This document shows positions 24,871-33,070 of a stretch of DNA of 64,000 nucleotides, one piece after another. Location of the stretch: positions 1 to 64,000 of IMG/VR virus record IMGVR_UViG_3300005529_000008, one strand, 5' to 3'. The position numbers and the translations under genes are program-made. The number at the start of each line of letters is the position of its first letter. The first letter of the stretch is position 1. Below the pieces are notes generated by a model. The model was not told the origin of the DNA, ran no database searches, and saw only the letters and a list, made by a program, of their open reading frames with translations. The DNA is from a virus.

Positions 24871-24996
24871 TCACGTTGCGCACTCCATCGTGACACGCCC
24901 ACCGCTTACAATCGTAATGGGGCCAGTCCATAATGGTGTAACCTGTTGCGCCCACACACCCACGCAACTCAACAGGACGAATAGAAGGGTTTTCAT
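24871..24996 (-). CDS. 41-residue secreted peptide
   Basis: A short gene with a clear signal peptide (MKTLLFVLLSCVGVWAQQ, cleavage before QQ) and a mature part of about 25 residues with one Cys. GGAGAG precedes the ATG. It would be exported to the periplasm. The space between it and the AAA gene (24776-24870) shows no further gene. Confidence 0.55.
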   Translation of the reverse strand: MKTLLFVLLSCVGVWAQQVTPLWTGPITIVSGGRVTMECAT

Positions 24997-25102
24997 AGTC
25001 TCTCCGTAAGGGCCATATTTCGTTTACAAACTCTTTTCACCGCTTTACAAAGTCCGCGCAGCACCTTGGGAGGCACTGCGCGTTTTTGCTGCGCTGTGTT
25101 TT

Positions 25103-25816
25103 CTACTGCGCGGACAGTTCGATTATTGGCGCGGCGCTCATTAGCTCAATTAGTTTATCCGCTTGGGCCTCGCGCCATTCTTTTCTCGCTGCGGCTGCGT
25201 CTGCGGCTGCGAATGCGGCTGCGGCTGCGTCTGCGGCTGCGAATGCGGCTGCGGCTGCGTCTGCGGCTGCGAATGCGGCTGCGGATGCGGCTGCGGATGC
25301 GGATGCGTCTGCGAATGCGGCTGCGGATGCGGATGCGTCTACGCGCAACTTGTTCCAACCTTCATATTCGAGTGGATTAATTCCGGTTGCGGCCCACTCT
25401 ACATACTTGTCAGCGATATCTTGAATTGCCTTTCGCGGTTTTTTCTTTTTGGCAAATTGCAAAACGCCATGTTTCGGATCGGCGAGCATCCACACTGCGA
25501 ATTGTGGCCATACCATCGAAAGATCGGCGCTGGGTTGAATCGCACCTAAGAATCGCTCCGGCCATTCTTGAGACTTGCCGTTTGAGAGTGACTCGAAAAT
25601 GCCGTCTTCTAACCGTGCAAGGATTCGCGGGATTCCGAGTTCTACTTCGTAGGCCGCATGGTCGTACTTATGCAACGTGCAGCCGACTGCACAGCCTTTG
25701 CCATTCTCCCATCCCGTTCCGTGAATGAGTTCATCCGCGAGACGGTGAGCGCGGATGCGAGCAATGTAAAAATCCTTCGTCTCCTGTTTGCCGTGAAATG
25801 CGATTAGTTTTTCCAT
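25103..25816 (-). CDS. phage protein with Ala-rich repeat tail
   Basis: A 237-residue protein; ATG 25816 has GGGAGG upstream. The first 160 residues form a globular domain (HRLADELIHGTGWENGKGC with a Cys pair, then HAAYEVELGIPRILARLED) that I recall from other phages as a family without function. Residues 165-215 are Ala/Asp/Ser/Phe repeats made by a short DNA tandem repeat, predicted as a long helix. Ends with a normal amphipathic helix. Length of the tail is likely variable between relatives. Confidence 0.7.
   Translation of the reverse strand: MEKLIAFHGKQETKDFYIARIRAHRLADELIHGTGWENGKGCAVGCTLHKYDHAAYEVELGIPRILARLEDGIFESLSNGKSQEWPERFLGAIQPSADLSMVWPQFAVWMLADPKHGVLQFAKKKKPRKAIQDIADKYVEWAATGINPLEYEGWNKLRVDASASAAAFADASASAAASAAAFAAADAAAAAFAAADAAAAAFAAADAAAARKEWREAQADKLIELMSAAPIIELSAQ
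25186..25345. repeat. short tandem repeat coding an Ala-rich helix
   Basis: Iterations of 6-base units GCGGCT/GCGTCT/GCGAAT/GCGGAT, with a higher-order period of about 36 bases in the first part. It lies in frame inside the gene at 25103-25816. Unit spacing has no conserved spacers, so it is not a CRISPR. Confidence 0.85.
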
Positions 25817-25918
25817 TTTTGTGCCTCCCAAGCACTTTCATTTTCACTTTCTCACAACTTCAAAAACCTGTCAAGCAAATTCATAACGCACCGCTTAAAT
25901 CTTAAAATTTTCTAACCG

Positions 25919-26042
25919 CCGCAGGAAGTCACACGGATATCATATATACCTTGACCTGCATAGGATTATATATAAAACAAACCACTTATCTTAGAATTTG
26001 AATTTCGCACTATATATGATATCCTGGTGAAAACCTGTGCGG
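25919..26042. repeat. inverted-repeat element, copy 1 (124 bp)
   Basis: Left end CCGCAGGAAGTCACAC, right end GTGAAAACCTGTGCGG (an imperfect inverse), with inner perfect 14-bp arms GGATATCATATATA (25935-25948) and TATATATGATATCC (26011-26024). The AT-rich centre contains TTGACCTGCATAGGATTATA. It shares ends, size and centre with a second copy at 33877-33996. The gap 25817-26059 holds nothing else. Confidence 0.7.
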
Positions 26043-26059
26043 ATTTGTAAAGTTTAATC

Positions 26060-26512
26060 TTACACGTCCAATTCGGAGCTTTCGAAAAGCTCCTTCTCGA
26101 ACGCATTTTTATCCACGCACGGGCCGCAAGTACAATCAAGCGAGTGTGGCGATTCGCGTAATTCTTCCCTCGGAAGATCATCTAACAAATCCACCGCCTC
26201 ACGAAACCCCGGCACTAACCAGCAAGATGCGGACTCGGGCACGCCAAACCACGCGCCATTAAGAAGTGACATGAGTGTGTCAGCATCGCCCCTCGACACC
26301 GCACGATCCCATCTTTCAACGGGGTTTTCTTTCTCCCGCTGCGCAATTTCCTCCCGTATAGCCTGACACGCCTGTTCAGCCCTCGGCGCGGTGATGGTCA
26401 TGGGTGTGGTGTGATGTGACGATCTACTTGCGAATGGGTACCAACTCACCACAAAGTCACGCAGCACTTCTTGAACCTCTCCAACCTTCTCTAACCACTC
26501 TTTTGTTGTCAT
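26060..26512 (-). CDS. conserved phage protein of unknown function
   Basis: A 150-residue protein with GDADTLMSLLNGAWFGVPES, then PGFREAVDLLDDLP, a pattern I recognise from phage proteins without known role, followed by a C-terminal CTCGPCVDK metal-like cluster. ATG has a ribosome site. It is followed by the inverted-repeat element. Confidence 0.7.
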   Translation of the reverse strand: MTTKEWLEKVGEVQEVLRDFVVSWYPFASRSSHHTTPMTITAPRAEQACQAIREEIAQREKENPVERWDRAVSRGDADTLMSLLNGAWFGVPESASCWLVPGFREAVDLLDDLPREELRESPHSLDCTCGPCVDKNAFEKELFESSELDV

Positions 26513-26556
26513 AGCGGCTCTCCTTTTCCAGATTTGAACTTACTTAAAACTAACCC

Positions 26557-26584
26557 GCCAAGCTCTCTCAAACCCGGCGGGCCG
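26557..26584 (-). terminator. probable terminator
   Basis: Inverted repeat CCCGCC / GGCGGG with a 15-base loop; on the minus strand GGCGGG is followed by TTAGTTTT. It lies 52 bases after the stop of the gene at 26636. Confidence 0.5.
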
Positions 26585-26635
26585 TGTGATGAACGTCGCC
26601 CGAATATCTCGCAACATCCGCGCGCGTTTTGTAGG

Positions 26636-27055
26636 TTATTTGTCGATAGGCGTGGCCCCCTTCGTGTAAAGTGTGTTCAGATACTTCTCCAACTCGCGAA
26701 CCTTCATGGCGCCTTCTTCAAATGCGCCCTTTCGGCCTAAATAATATTCCAACTCATCGCATGCATCGTCAGCATTTTTCGCGCAACAATCGAAATACCG
26801 CGCCAGATCGTCAAGAGTTTTAATTTCGCGTTTCATCGTCCCACCTCGATCCACATATGGCTCGTTGCAAGTGTAATCGGTCTGGCATACCACGCGACTC
26901 TGTTCGCAAGTATGACATGTGCCCCCGTAAGTCACGCAACCATCCGTTCGTACATCGTCGCAACCGCTTTCGGTTGAGCATGTACTTGACGTTCCCGCGT
27001 ATAGTCTGGGCATCGGCGCGATTATTTCTTGTTTCAAGGTTAATTTTCTCAGCAT
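26636..27055 (-). CDS. Cys-rich protein, possibly two starts
   Basis: A 139-residue frame. The first 73 residues have nine cysteines (TCSTESGCDDVRTDGC, then TCHTCEQS and CQTDYTC). The rest starts at an internal Met (26836) with its own GAGG site and reads as a helical acidic domain. Both starts have ribosome sites (GGAGAG at 27055), so one long and one short product may be made. No family recognised. Confidence 0.6.
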   Translation of the reverse strand: MLRKLTLKQEIIAPMPRLYAGTSSTCSTESGCDDVRTDGCVTYGGTCHTCEQSRVVCQTDYTCNEPYVDRGGTMKREIKTLDDLARYFDCCAKNADDACDELEYYLGRKGAFEEGAMKVRELEKYLNTLYTKGATPIDK

Positions 27056-27087
27056 GAAATCTCTCCTCTCTCATCACCACGAAAATA

Positions 27088-27831
27088 CTACGCCGCTTTC
27101 CCAACCCCCGCAACACTTTTCTTCAACAGCGCGATAGTGGGGATGGTAGCGCCCAGCAGCTTGATAGCTCGTAACGTCACCTCTCGCACATACTGGGCCT
27201 GTGCGTCGGGTGTGTCGCCATGCACCTCCGCCTTGCGGACCAAAATCTGCGCATCCCGCTCGACCGGCGCGACCTTCTCCGCTCGATTCCGAATACGCTT
27301 CAACTCTGCCACACGGGCCGTAACGACCTGCGCGACCCAGCTCCGCGCACGTTCCAACTCGCGCACGGGATCTTTCCCACCGTCGCGAGGTGGCGGGCCG
27401 ACCTTGCGCGCCGCTTTAGTAAATTTACCGTACGGCGCATCCTCGGACTCGCCGGCCAGCGCCACGCCGCCCGCCAACGCCACAGCAAGCACTAACTCGG
27501 GCAGCACCTTCCGCGCCATCTCGTACCGTTTGATGAGACGGTCGGCGGTCTTTGCGGACAAACCAGGCACGCGGCGCAAGAATGCCATCCACAGCCCGAC
27601 CGGCTTGAAGAGTTCGCGCGCTTCCAGTAACACCTCGCCCAGCGCCAACCCTGCGCGGCCAAATTTGTGCATCGCATCGCAGGTGCGTTTGAGTATCGCG
27701 GTGGCGCGCAGCTCAAACGCCGGGGGGAGCTTGGCGGGATCTAACACAACCGCGCCTCCCTCATCTTTTGGCAACTCAACCTGCGCGGCACGCCTCTCAA
27801 CATTGGTCAATTTGACAAGTTCGTTTTTCAT
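27088..27831 (-). CDS. DUF3102-like helical protein
   Basis: A 247-residue protein with GLALGEVLLEARELFKPVG, then FLRRVPGLSAKTADRLIKRY, a helix-turn-helix-like stretch typical of DUF3102/ParB-adjacent phage proteins. The later half is Lys/Arg/Val-rich and helical. A DNA-binding or partition-type role is possible. The start codons overlap one of the 15-bp palindromes. Confidence 0.65.
   Translation of the reverse strand: MKNELVKLTNVERRAAQVELPKDEGGAVVLDPAKLPPAFELRATAILKRTCDAMHKFGRAGLALGEVLLEARELFKPVGLWMAFLRRVPGLSAKTADRLIKRYEMARKVLPELVLAVALAGGVALAGESEDAPYGKFTKAARKVGPPPRDGGKDPVRELERARSWVAQVVTARVAELKRIRNRAEKVAPVERDAQILVRKAEVHGDTPDAQAQYVREVTLRAIKLLGATIPTIALLKKSVAGVGKAA
27804..27818. promoter_or_regulatory. 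15-bp palindromic operator-like site
   Basis: TGGTCAA-T-TTGACAA, one mismatch, 13-27 bases inside the DUF3102-like gene. Confidence 0.5.
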
Positions 27832-27946
27832 AGTGGTAAAACCTCCTATTTACACACCTTGCAATTTACCTGCCGCGTGATTTTAGGGAGAAGTACCTAG
27901 GGCTAGTGGTACGTGCGTGCCAAACTTGGCGCGAAACGTGCGCAAC

Positions 27947-28126
27947 TTATCTCCCGGCGTGCTCACCACTTTTAAAAGTAACATTCCAATCACCTCTCGC
28001 TTCAGCGCACATACCATTAGGTTTTACGTGGAACCAGTAAACCTTATTATGGTCTACCGATGTATAAGGCGATATATACGGCACGGTAGCTAAACCGCAA
28101 TTTTCACATGTGAATTGTTTTGTCAT
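27947..28126 (-). CDS. small zinc-finger protein
   Basis: A 59-residue protein; ATG 28126 has GGGGGAGG upstream. CENCGLATVPYIS with a later HVKPNGMC provides a Cys3-His-type zinc site. Unknown function. Confidence 0.6.
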   Translation of the reverse strand: MTKQFTCENCGLATVPYISPYTSVDHNKVYWFHVKPNGMCAEARGDWNVTFKSGEHAGR

Positions 28127-28130
28127 ACCG

Positions 28131-28262
28131 TCACCGCCTCCCCCTACTATGCGCACCCCACACGACCGTCGCGCGGTTGACTTTCCCCGATAGCGTGGCG
28201 CACAGCGAAAAGTATACGGCTAGCGCCAGGAGGATAATAATGATTTTTGTTCTCGTTTTCAT
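28131..28262 (-). CDS. 43-residue membrane peptide
   Basis: Starts MKTRTKIIIILLALAVYFSL and continues CATLSGKVNRATVVWG: a basic N-terminus and one membrane helix with Cys at its end, lipoprotein-like. ATGA overlap with the upstream gene. Confidence 0.55.
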   Translation of the reverse strand: MKTRTKIIIILLALAVYFSLCATLSGKVNRATVVWGAHSRGRR

Positions 28263-28492
28263 TTCGCACCTCGTTTGTGAGTCGCCTCAAATTCAGCATC
28301 GGTTTGTTCAATAAAACGTGTATTTGAATAGCCGTCCAGAGATACTTTACATTCCCCGGCATAATTATTTGGAATAGTGCTAATTGATTCGACTCTTGCA
28401 CCACGTTCATCGCGTAAACCAACAGTGATATTTACAATACCTAGCGGTGTCTCGATATGTAAAACACCCGATTTTAAAGATATCCTCTTCAT
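28259..28492 (-). CDS. hypothetical protein
   Basis: A 77-residue beta-rich protein (ISLKSGVLHIETPLGIVNIT), GAAAGGAG before the ATG, coupled on both sides by ATGA overlaps. No family recognised. Confidence 0.65.
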   Translation of the reverse strand: MKRISLKSGVLHIETPLGIVNITVGLRDERGARVESISTIPNNYAGECKVSLDGYSNTRFIEQTDAEFEATHKRGAK

Positions 28493-28983
28493 TTTATTTC
28501 TCCTTTCGAATTTATACTACCGACAAACTTCCTCGCGCCGTTCGGGTGCGCCACATCCAACGCACGTGTCATACCACTGAGAAAATACCACACCTCCGTC
28601 GTGTTGGCATCAGTAAGCAACGTCACATCCTCCAACCGGCACGAACATGTCGCGCTTTCGTATACACGCGCCGCGCACCTCTCCCCATGCGTCACATGCC
28701 GGGACCACACAACCCACGACTGGCGGCGCGGCTTGGCGGCGTGTAACTTCAAATCCACGCACCAATGCTTGCACCCGCACCCGCACACCCTGCCCCAACT
28801 CGCGCCTCTCCCACCCTCGCGCACGATCTTGTGCTCCCGGCGCTCGTGCCCGCAACTCGCACACTTGAAATAATCCTGCTCGGCTTTGGCAACTGGGGCG
28901 TGTTGTGGCGTAAGACGTAACACTAGCTCGTGCCGGATATTCAAGTAGGAAATTTGCGCGAGGAGAGTATTTTTGGTGATCAT
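28489..28983 (-). CDS. zinc-binding hypothetical protein
   Basis: A 164-residue protein with a Cys/His cluster (KCASCGHERREH, then VCGCGCKHWC) near residues 40-75 and a further CSC. Central part is a zinc ribbon; the rest unknown. Coupled to the genes on both sides. Confidence 0.65.
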   Translation of the reverse strand: MITKNTLLAQISYLNIRHELVLRLTPQHAPVAKAEQDYFKCASCGHERREHKIVREGGRGASWGRVCGCGCKHWCVDLKLHAAKPRRQSWVVWSRHVTHGERCAARVYESATCSCRLEDVTLLTDANTTEVWYFLSGMTRALDVAHPNGARKFVGSINSKGEIK

Positions 28984-29198
28984 ATTTTCCTGCGTTTCTT
29001 CTTGTTAATCTCTGACATCAATAGCTCAACCTCCCGCCGTTGTTCCAGCGTTAAAAGTTCATTCGCCTGATAGACAGAAATTGATAGATCTTTCTCAATG
29101 ACCTTAATTATCCTTTTCAAATCGCGCGCAGATGCATTTTTAATCTGCTGCGCGTATTTCTTAAAACGTTCTATATCAGCAACCGTTGAAATTTTCAC
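28980..29198 (-). CDS. small helical protein
   Basis: A 72-residue Lys-rich all-helical protein, GTG start behind GGAGGAGAG, stop overlapping the next ATG. Ends in KKKRRK. Could bind nucleic acid; no family recognised. Confidence 0.65.
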   Translation of the reverse strand: MKISTVADIERFKKYAQQIKNASARDLKRIIKVIEKDLSISVYQANELLTLEQRREVELLMSEINKKKRRKI

Positions 29199-29422
29199 CT
29201 CTCCTCCTTTTTAGTAATCATACTTCTCAAAAACCCCTTTTCTTCGTTGGTAAAGCTTGTTGCTTCATCGCTCGCGCCGTGAAGACCCTTATGCCCATCT
29301 TGCGCGCCTCTTGTTACACTCGCGGTTATTTTAAAAGGATTATCCTCTGCATTGACCTCAACATCCCATACCCGCACCTCCAACACCTCTGGCGCATCAT
29401 ATAAACACGCTTCTGCCAGCAC
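29195..29422 (-). CDS. hypothetical protein
   Basis: A 75-residue acidic protein starting from GTG 29422; stop overlaps the next GTG. The N-terminal 30 residues overlap another open frame (29326-29526, starting from TTG and reading MREIKRGVVSPFLLSDSEF), which is also protein-like. Either the genes overlap by 97 bases or one frameshift joins the start of the second frame to the end of this one. Confidence 0.5.
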   Translation of the reverse strand: MLAEACLYDAPEVLEVRVWDVEVNAEDNPFKITASVTRGAQDGHKGLHGASDEATSFTNEEKGFLRSMITKKEER

Positions 29423-29501
29423 CTCACATACTGGCGCGCAACGTCCCGCGCTACTCTCTCACCGCACAAAAATTCTGAGTCAGAGAGTAGGAATGGGGAT
29501 A

Positions 29502-29702
29502 CTACGCCGCGTTTAATTTCTCGCAAAGACTATCAATATCTTCCGTGCCCAACGGAGCCACATCTTGGAAGTGCATGGGCCAGATCGCACGTATCGTGTC
29601 CGCGTCCACATCTTCGTAGCGGCTCTGCCACATTCGTAATGCCGCTAACACCGTCGCCCGCTCCTCCGCGTCCAGTTGTAAAGTTTTCATTGTGGTTGTC
29701 AT
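29502..29702 (-). CDS. small hypothetical phage protein
   Basis: A 66-residue protein with MKTLQLDAEERATVLAALRM, a helix seen in many small phage proteins. AGGAG precedes the ATG. Function unknown. Confidence 0.65.
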   Translation of the reverse strand: MTTTMKTLQLDAEERATVLAALRMWQSRYEDVDADTIRAIWPMHFQDVAPLGTEDIDSLCEKLNAA

Positions 29703-29728
29703 GGTAAAAATCTCCTATTTTTGAATTT

Positions 29729-30325
29729 TTAACACAGCCATTTCTGCACTAACGCATACCCGCCATCGCTATGCGGCTCACCCTTCTGCACATCCAACTT
29801 GGGATTTGGCCATCCGCCTTTGCCCTTGCACGTTGGGCATTGGCGTTTTTTATCTTCCCCGGAATCAATCGACTCTTGTTCATATACAACATGCGTCCGA
29901 AGCTCCCTGTCCCAAAAACACGATGATCCGGTATTGGGACCATTGGGATTGTACACGCGCGTACCCTCGCACCGCACCGTGCGCCGGTAATTGCGATGAT
30001 CATTACTCGGGCAGTTCTCGCCCAAGCAACGGAAATCTGGAAACAACACTCGCCCGAGCAAGTACACGGCCTGAAAACCCATATCCATCCCGCACCCACC
30101 CATGACCACTCCTTCATGCTTGCGCGAATACCTTGCGCCAATGGCTTCCGCCACGCGCCGAGTGATCCGTAGCGGAGTGTTATCTTTAATCAGGTACACG
30201 TCTAACACCCGCGACATACCACTCCGCGAGACGTGGATCATTTTCGTATACACGGTGTCGCCAGGTTGTACGATCTTGCGCAGCTCGTTAATACTCTCTT
30301 GTTTCTTGTCATTTTTACTTGTCAT
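29729..30325 (-). CDS. conserved phage protein with zinc cluster
   Basis: A 198-residue protein; ATG 30325 has AAAGGAGG nine bases upstream. Recognisable blocks: PGDTVYTKMIHVSRSGMSR, then a GVVMGGCGMDMGF loop, NCPSNDH, and CPTCKGKGGW (zinc knuckle), ending DGGYALVQKWL. From memory these blocks recur in many phages without function. The order of blocks is complete. Confidence 0.75.
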   Translation of the reverse strand: MTSKNDKKQESINELRKIVQPGDTVYTKMIHVSRSGMSRVLDVYLIKDNTPLRITRRVAEAIGARYSRKHEGVVMGGCGMDMGFQAVYLLGRVLFPDFRCLGENCPSNDHRNYRRTVRCEGTRVYNPNGPNTGSSCFWDRELRTHVVYEQESIDSGEDKKRQCPTCKGKGGWPNPKLDVQKGEPHSDGGYALVQKWLC

Positions 30326-30373
30326 GGTCACTCGCCTCCTTTGGCGGACTCACGTTGTTTTTGAAAACTCAAA

Positions 30374-30758
30374 CTACTCCCGCACATCTACCGGCATCAC
30401 TTCCAATACCAGCTCTGCTTCTACCACCCTCCGGTAATTCGCGTCTGGTTCACAAATACTCCCCAGCGACGCCAGTACTTTACTTTGCTGGGCATCCCAC
30501 AACAAGCAACACAGCGACTCGTGCCCCCATTTGCCATTCGTAAATGAGCGAGTTATCTGCCGCGTATCTCTCTGCTTTCGCCAGCATCTCCGCGCATCTC
30601 TTCCGACCTTGTTCACGCGTTTCGGCACTGGGCTTCCACGAATACCCCGCGTGATCGTAGAAGAATTGTACTTGCGCATCCCGCACCACGACACGGTGCG
30701 CTTTGCGTGATTGTTTCTTAATCGCGGCTTTGCGAGAACGGCCAATATTATTTTTCAT
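30374..30758 (-). CDS. conserved phage protein, apparently frameshifted in a G-run
   Basis: ATG 30758 starts a frame reading MKNNIGRSRKAAIKK, then VQFFYDHAGYSWKP, a family recognised from other phages; it runs to a poor end (ARVAVLLVVGCPAK) at 30480. In another frame the expected family end continues HESLCCLLWDAQQ, then YRRVVEAELVLEV, to 30374. The junction is a run of five G near 30527-30531; removing one G joins both parts. It is likely a single gene with a natural or artificial indel. Confidence 0.6.
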
Positions 30759-31053
30759 CGGACACCTCCGCATAGGCCGATTCGATGCGTTTATTGCAAT
30801 GCGCGCAATAAAGATCAGGATCTTCCCAATTGATATCGCGCCCAGCAAGTTCCCAACCGTCGTGTGATCCTGTAAGGGTGGATTCTTTGATTTGAACATA
30901 TTCCTTAGTCACGCAGGACGGGCAGAGCACCTCTCCATCGTTACAAACATAATAAATCGGGTATCCACCCGGCCATGCGTAGGAATCCGCTGTTCCATTC
31001 GGAACAATTGCTTCTAACTCTCTGAGTGTCATAAGCGTTACCTCGTTTTTCAA
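30748..31053 (-). CDS. conserved phage protein with zinc ribbon
   Basis: A 101-residue protein: NGTADSYAWPGGYPIYYVC, then VLCPSCVTKEY and YCAHCNKRI form a split zinc ribbon. The GTxDxYAWPGGYPxYY block is known to me from phage genes without function. Its end overlaps the next gene's start. Confidence 0.7.
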   Translation of the reverse strand: MKNEVTLMTLRELEAIVPNGTADSYAWPGGYPIYYVCNDGEVLCPSCVTKEYVQIKESTLTGSHDGWELAGRDINWEDPDLYCAHCNKRIESAYAEVSDEK

Positions 31054-31079
31054 TCCAGCAGTAGGGTGCTAGCCAAGTT

Positions 31080-31181
31080 TTATAGCGTCACTTTCCCGGC
31101 AAGCTCCGAGCTGATCTGCCCACACTTCGAAAGCGAATCGACAAAATCACAAAATGCCGTGCGTGTATCTGTGTTGTGCAT
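31080..31181 (-). CDS. 33-residue peptide
   Basis: MHNTDTRTAFCDFVDSLSKC, ending ISSELAGKVTL. No strong ribosome site. Composition and position in a tightly packed gene row argue weakly for a real gene. Confidence 0.4.
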   Translation of the reverse strand: MHNTDTRTAFCDFVDSLSKCGQISSELAGKVTL

Positions 31182-31192
31182 CTTACCATTCT

Positions 31193-31396
31193 TCACTTCA
31201 CTATCGTATCGAGCAAAAATACTCCCGCGTTATCCTTATGGTCCTCGCCTTGCGAATCGCGCAAGATCGTGACCACGCACGAGACGTTCTTAACTTTCTC
31301 CGCAAAGGCCACCGCGTAACCACGTGCGGGGAAAATTGGGCTTTCGAGCTGTACCTGGGTACGCTTGCGCCAGTAGACCACTTTGAATAGCGGCAT
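31193..31396 (-). CDS. small hypothetical protein
   Basis: A 67-residue protein (MPLFKVVYWRKRTQVQ), GAGGAGAG before ATG 31396. Beta-rich with a basic start; no family recognised. Confidence 0.6.
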   Translation of the reverse strand: MPLFKVVYWRKRTQVQLESPIFPARGYAVAFAEKVKNVSCVVTILRDSQGEDHKDNAGVFLLDTIVK

Positions 31397-31412
31397 GGTT
31401 CTCTCCTCAAAA

Positions 31413-31928
31413 TTACGCGACCAAACTCTCCCAAAGCCTATCCGGCAAGGCACTGTTACGTCTCGCTGCAAAGATCGACACGCCACAATCGCGGCACATA
31501 TCGACCTTGTCAGATAACGAAAGACCGCTCCAAAACTCCATCGCGCGTTCATATTCGAGGTTGGAAAAATGCGATTCGTTCAAAATCGGGTAGCTATTCG
31601 CGCGTTCACACAGTTCCTTCGCCAGTTCAATTGCCGCCACGTTGGAATCGTGTATAGCAATCCACTCTACCCAACCAACCGCCCAGTGATTTTCGCACAC
31701 AATCTGAACGCTCAAGCAATCATCTAGCTGCTCAAGCATCTCAACCGACAATTCATGACGCGGCGCATCTTCGGCAAGTTTTAACAATGCCGCCGATGCG
31801 ACTTGAAAGTTACTCTCCTCTAACACGTCGCTATCTCGTGACCGTCCAAACCCCGCGCTATGCCAGCCTTCCCAAGTCAAGCCGGCGTAATTTTGTGGAA
31901 CTCGATATGGTTTGCACTCGTGTGACAT
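31413..31928 (-). CDS. conserved phage protein of unknown function
   Basis: A 171-residue protein with GWVEWIAIHDSNVAAIELA, then YERAMEFWSGLSLSDKV and CGVSIFAARR, blocks familiar from phage genomes but with no assigned role. GGAGAGG before the ATG. Confidence 0.75.
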   Translation of the reverse strand: MSHECKPYRVPQNYAGLTWEGWHSAGFGRSRDSDVLEESNFQVASAALLKLAEDAPRHELSVEMLEQLDDCLSVQIVCENHWAVGWVEWIAIHDSNVAAIELAKELCERANSYPILNESHFSNLEYERAMEFWSGLSLSDKVDMCRDCGVSIFAARRNSALPDRLWESLVA

Positions 31929-31945
31929 ATATTTCCTCTCCTCCG

Positions 31946-32125
31946 CTAAAACTCAATAAACAAACTATCAAACTCAATCACAGCAGGAATTTTCCTCCGC
32001 CACTGTTTCGCAATATATGCACCGTCACGCGCCGGCACGACTTCCAGATACTTACAACCCCCACCTTTCGGGAGCTGATCGACGTTGCGAATTACAAGGT
32101 CGGGAGTGTATTTGATGATTGTCAT
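31946..32125 (-). CDS. small hypothetical protein
   Basis: A 59-residue protein from ATG 32125 (MTIIKYTPDLVIRNV), GCGGAGG upstream and ATGA overlap with the gene before. No family recognised. Confidence 0.6.
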   Translation of the reverse strand: MTIIKYTPDLVIRNVDQLPKGGGCKYLEVVPARDGAYIAKQWRRKIPAVIEFDSLFIEF

Positions 32126-32301
32126 TTCGCTATTTCCTCCGCGACCATAATTCTCATGCAAACTTGCGCTAGGAAATTGCGGCAGGTTAAGAAAAATCCC
32201 GTTTCATCATAATCTGTCGCGGGATCTAGCGCGAACTGTAAATCATTCGAGGTGAAGATTTGGTCAGTTTGCAAGTGTTCAAGCTGCTCGTGTGTTGACA
32301 T
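32122..32301 (-). CDS. 59-residue hypothetical protein
   Basis: Starts MSTHEQLEHLQTDQIFTSND; GAGGAGAG lies before the ATG and the stop overlaps the next start. Acidic, with two cysteines near the end. Unknown. Confidence 0.65.
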   Translation of the reverse strand: MSTHEQLEHLQTDQIFTSNDLQFALDPATDYDETGFFLTCRNFLAQVCMRIMVAEEIAK

Positions 32302-32392
32302 AAAATTTCTCTCCTCTAACTCTCTGGCGTGTAACTTGCATTAACCACGAAAAACGGCTCTGACCTACGCGATTCCCGCCACTCGCGCAACG

Positions 32393-32551
32393 TTACCGGG
32401 CGCAACTCTGGCCGTTGCTCATCGTACTTTGCGCCGGCATCTCGTAAATAGCCGATCCATTGCTAAGGGTGTAAAAATATGGCTTGCGGTTCGCTAGGCA
32501 ATACCCGCAAGTGAAATTATACGTGCATTTACACTCGATATTTTTAGCCAT
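32393..32551 (-). CDS. 52-residue zinc-ribbon protein
   Basis: MAKNIECKCTYNFTCGYCLA gives C-x-C-x5-C-x2-C; AAAGGAG before the ATG. The 90 bases after it (32302-32392) hold no gene. Confidence 0.6.
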   Translation of the reverse strand: MAKNIECKCTYNFTCGYCLANRKPYFYTLSNGSAIYEMPAQSTMSNGQSCAR

Positions 32552-32580
32552 TTGATTCTCCTTTGAAATCACTCGAAAAA

Positions 32581-32847
32581 CTAGTCGTACATCGAACGTG
32601 TTGACGGCACATGACCATCTGCCCACTCTTGTGCCTCTTCGCGTGTCTTCCACGGAACGCGACAAATACCCACCTCGCCAGTGTGAGGATTGCGCACGGT
32701 CCAGCCTTGCGAGACTATCTGCCAGCCGTCTGCGAGACGTTCTGCCTCGCTACGCCACGGCAATGCCCCGTATATACTCACCTTGCGCCCGGACGCACTC
32801 TGCCAAACTCGCGATTCGATTACTTCGTATTTCTGCGTGTTAGTCAT
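32581..32847 (-). CDS. small hypothetical protein
   Basis: An 88-residue protein from ATG 32847 with GCGGAGGAG upstream: ESRVWQSASGRKVSIYGAL, then GWTVRNPHTGEVGICRVPW, a small beta domain with an ending helix. Seen in phages by memory, unknown role. Confidence 0.65.
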   Translation of the reverse strand: MTNTQKYEVIESRVWQSASGRKVSIYGALPWRSEAERLADGWQIVSQGWTVRNPHTGEVGICRVPWKTREEAQEWADGHVPSTRSMYD

Positions 32848-32983
32848 TGCCAGTCTCCTCCGCGCAAGAGTTACACAGATAATAATCGGGATTCTCATTG
32901 TGTGTCGGCACATTAGCACTGCATACGACGTGCGTAATCTCCGCACCGCAATTCTCACAGTTAACAATATCTTCATGAATCAT
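32840..32983 (-). CDS. 47-residue zinc-ribbon protein
   Basis: MIHEDIVNCENCGAEITHVV, then YLCNSCAEETGND: two C-x2-C knuckles. First gene of the leftward transcript; overlaps the next gene by 8 bases. Confidence 0.65.
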   Translation of the reverse strand: MIHEDIVNCENCGAEITHVVCSANVPTHNENPDYYLCNSCAEETGND

Positions 32984-33041
32984 AGTGGTCTCTCTTCTAA
33001 CTCCTCTGATTATCCAGCTAACTAACTAACTAACTAACCAT

Positions 33042-33070
33042 ACTATCGCACAACACCAAAATCCTGTCAA
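33042..33070 (-). promoter_or_regulatory. promoter of the rightmost leftward operon
   Basis: Minus strand TTGACA (33065-33070), 17-base spacer, GATAGT (33042-33047). The untranslated leader contains a GTTA tandem repeat (33016-33038). Confidence 0.65.

Noticed and set aside
25186-25345. CRISPR-like repeat array
   Set aside because: Units are 6 bases, in frame and without spacers; a coding tandem repeat.
27137-27880. 247-codon frame antisense to the DUF3102-like gene
   Set aside because: Mirror of a well-formed gene; Ser/Arg/Thr-rich without start signal.
29326-29526. Alternate frame overlapping the gene at 29195-29422
   Set aside because: Protein-like at its start but only a TTG start and a 97-base overlap; left undecided and noted under that gene.
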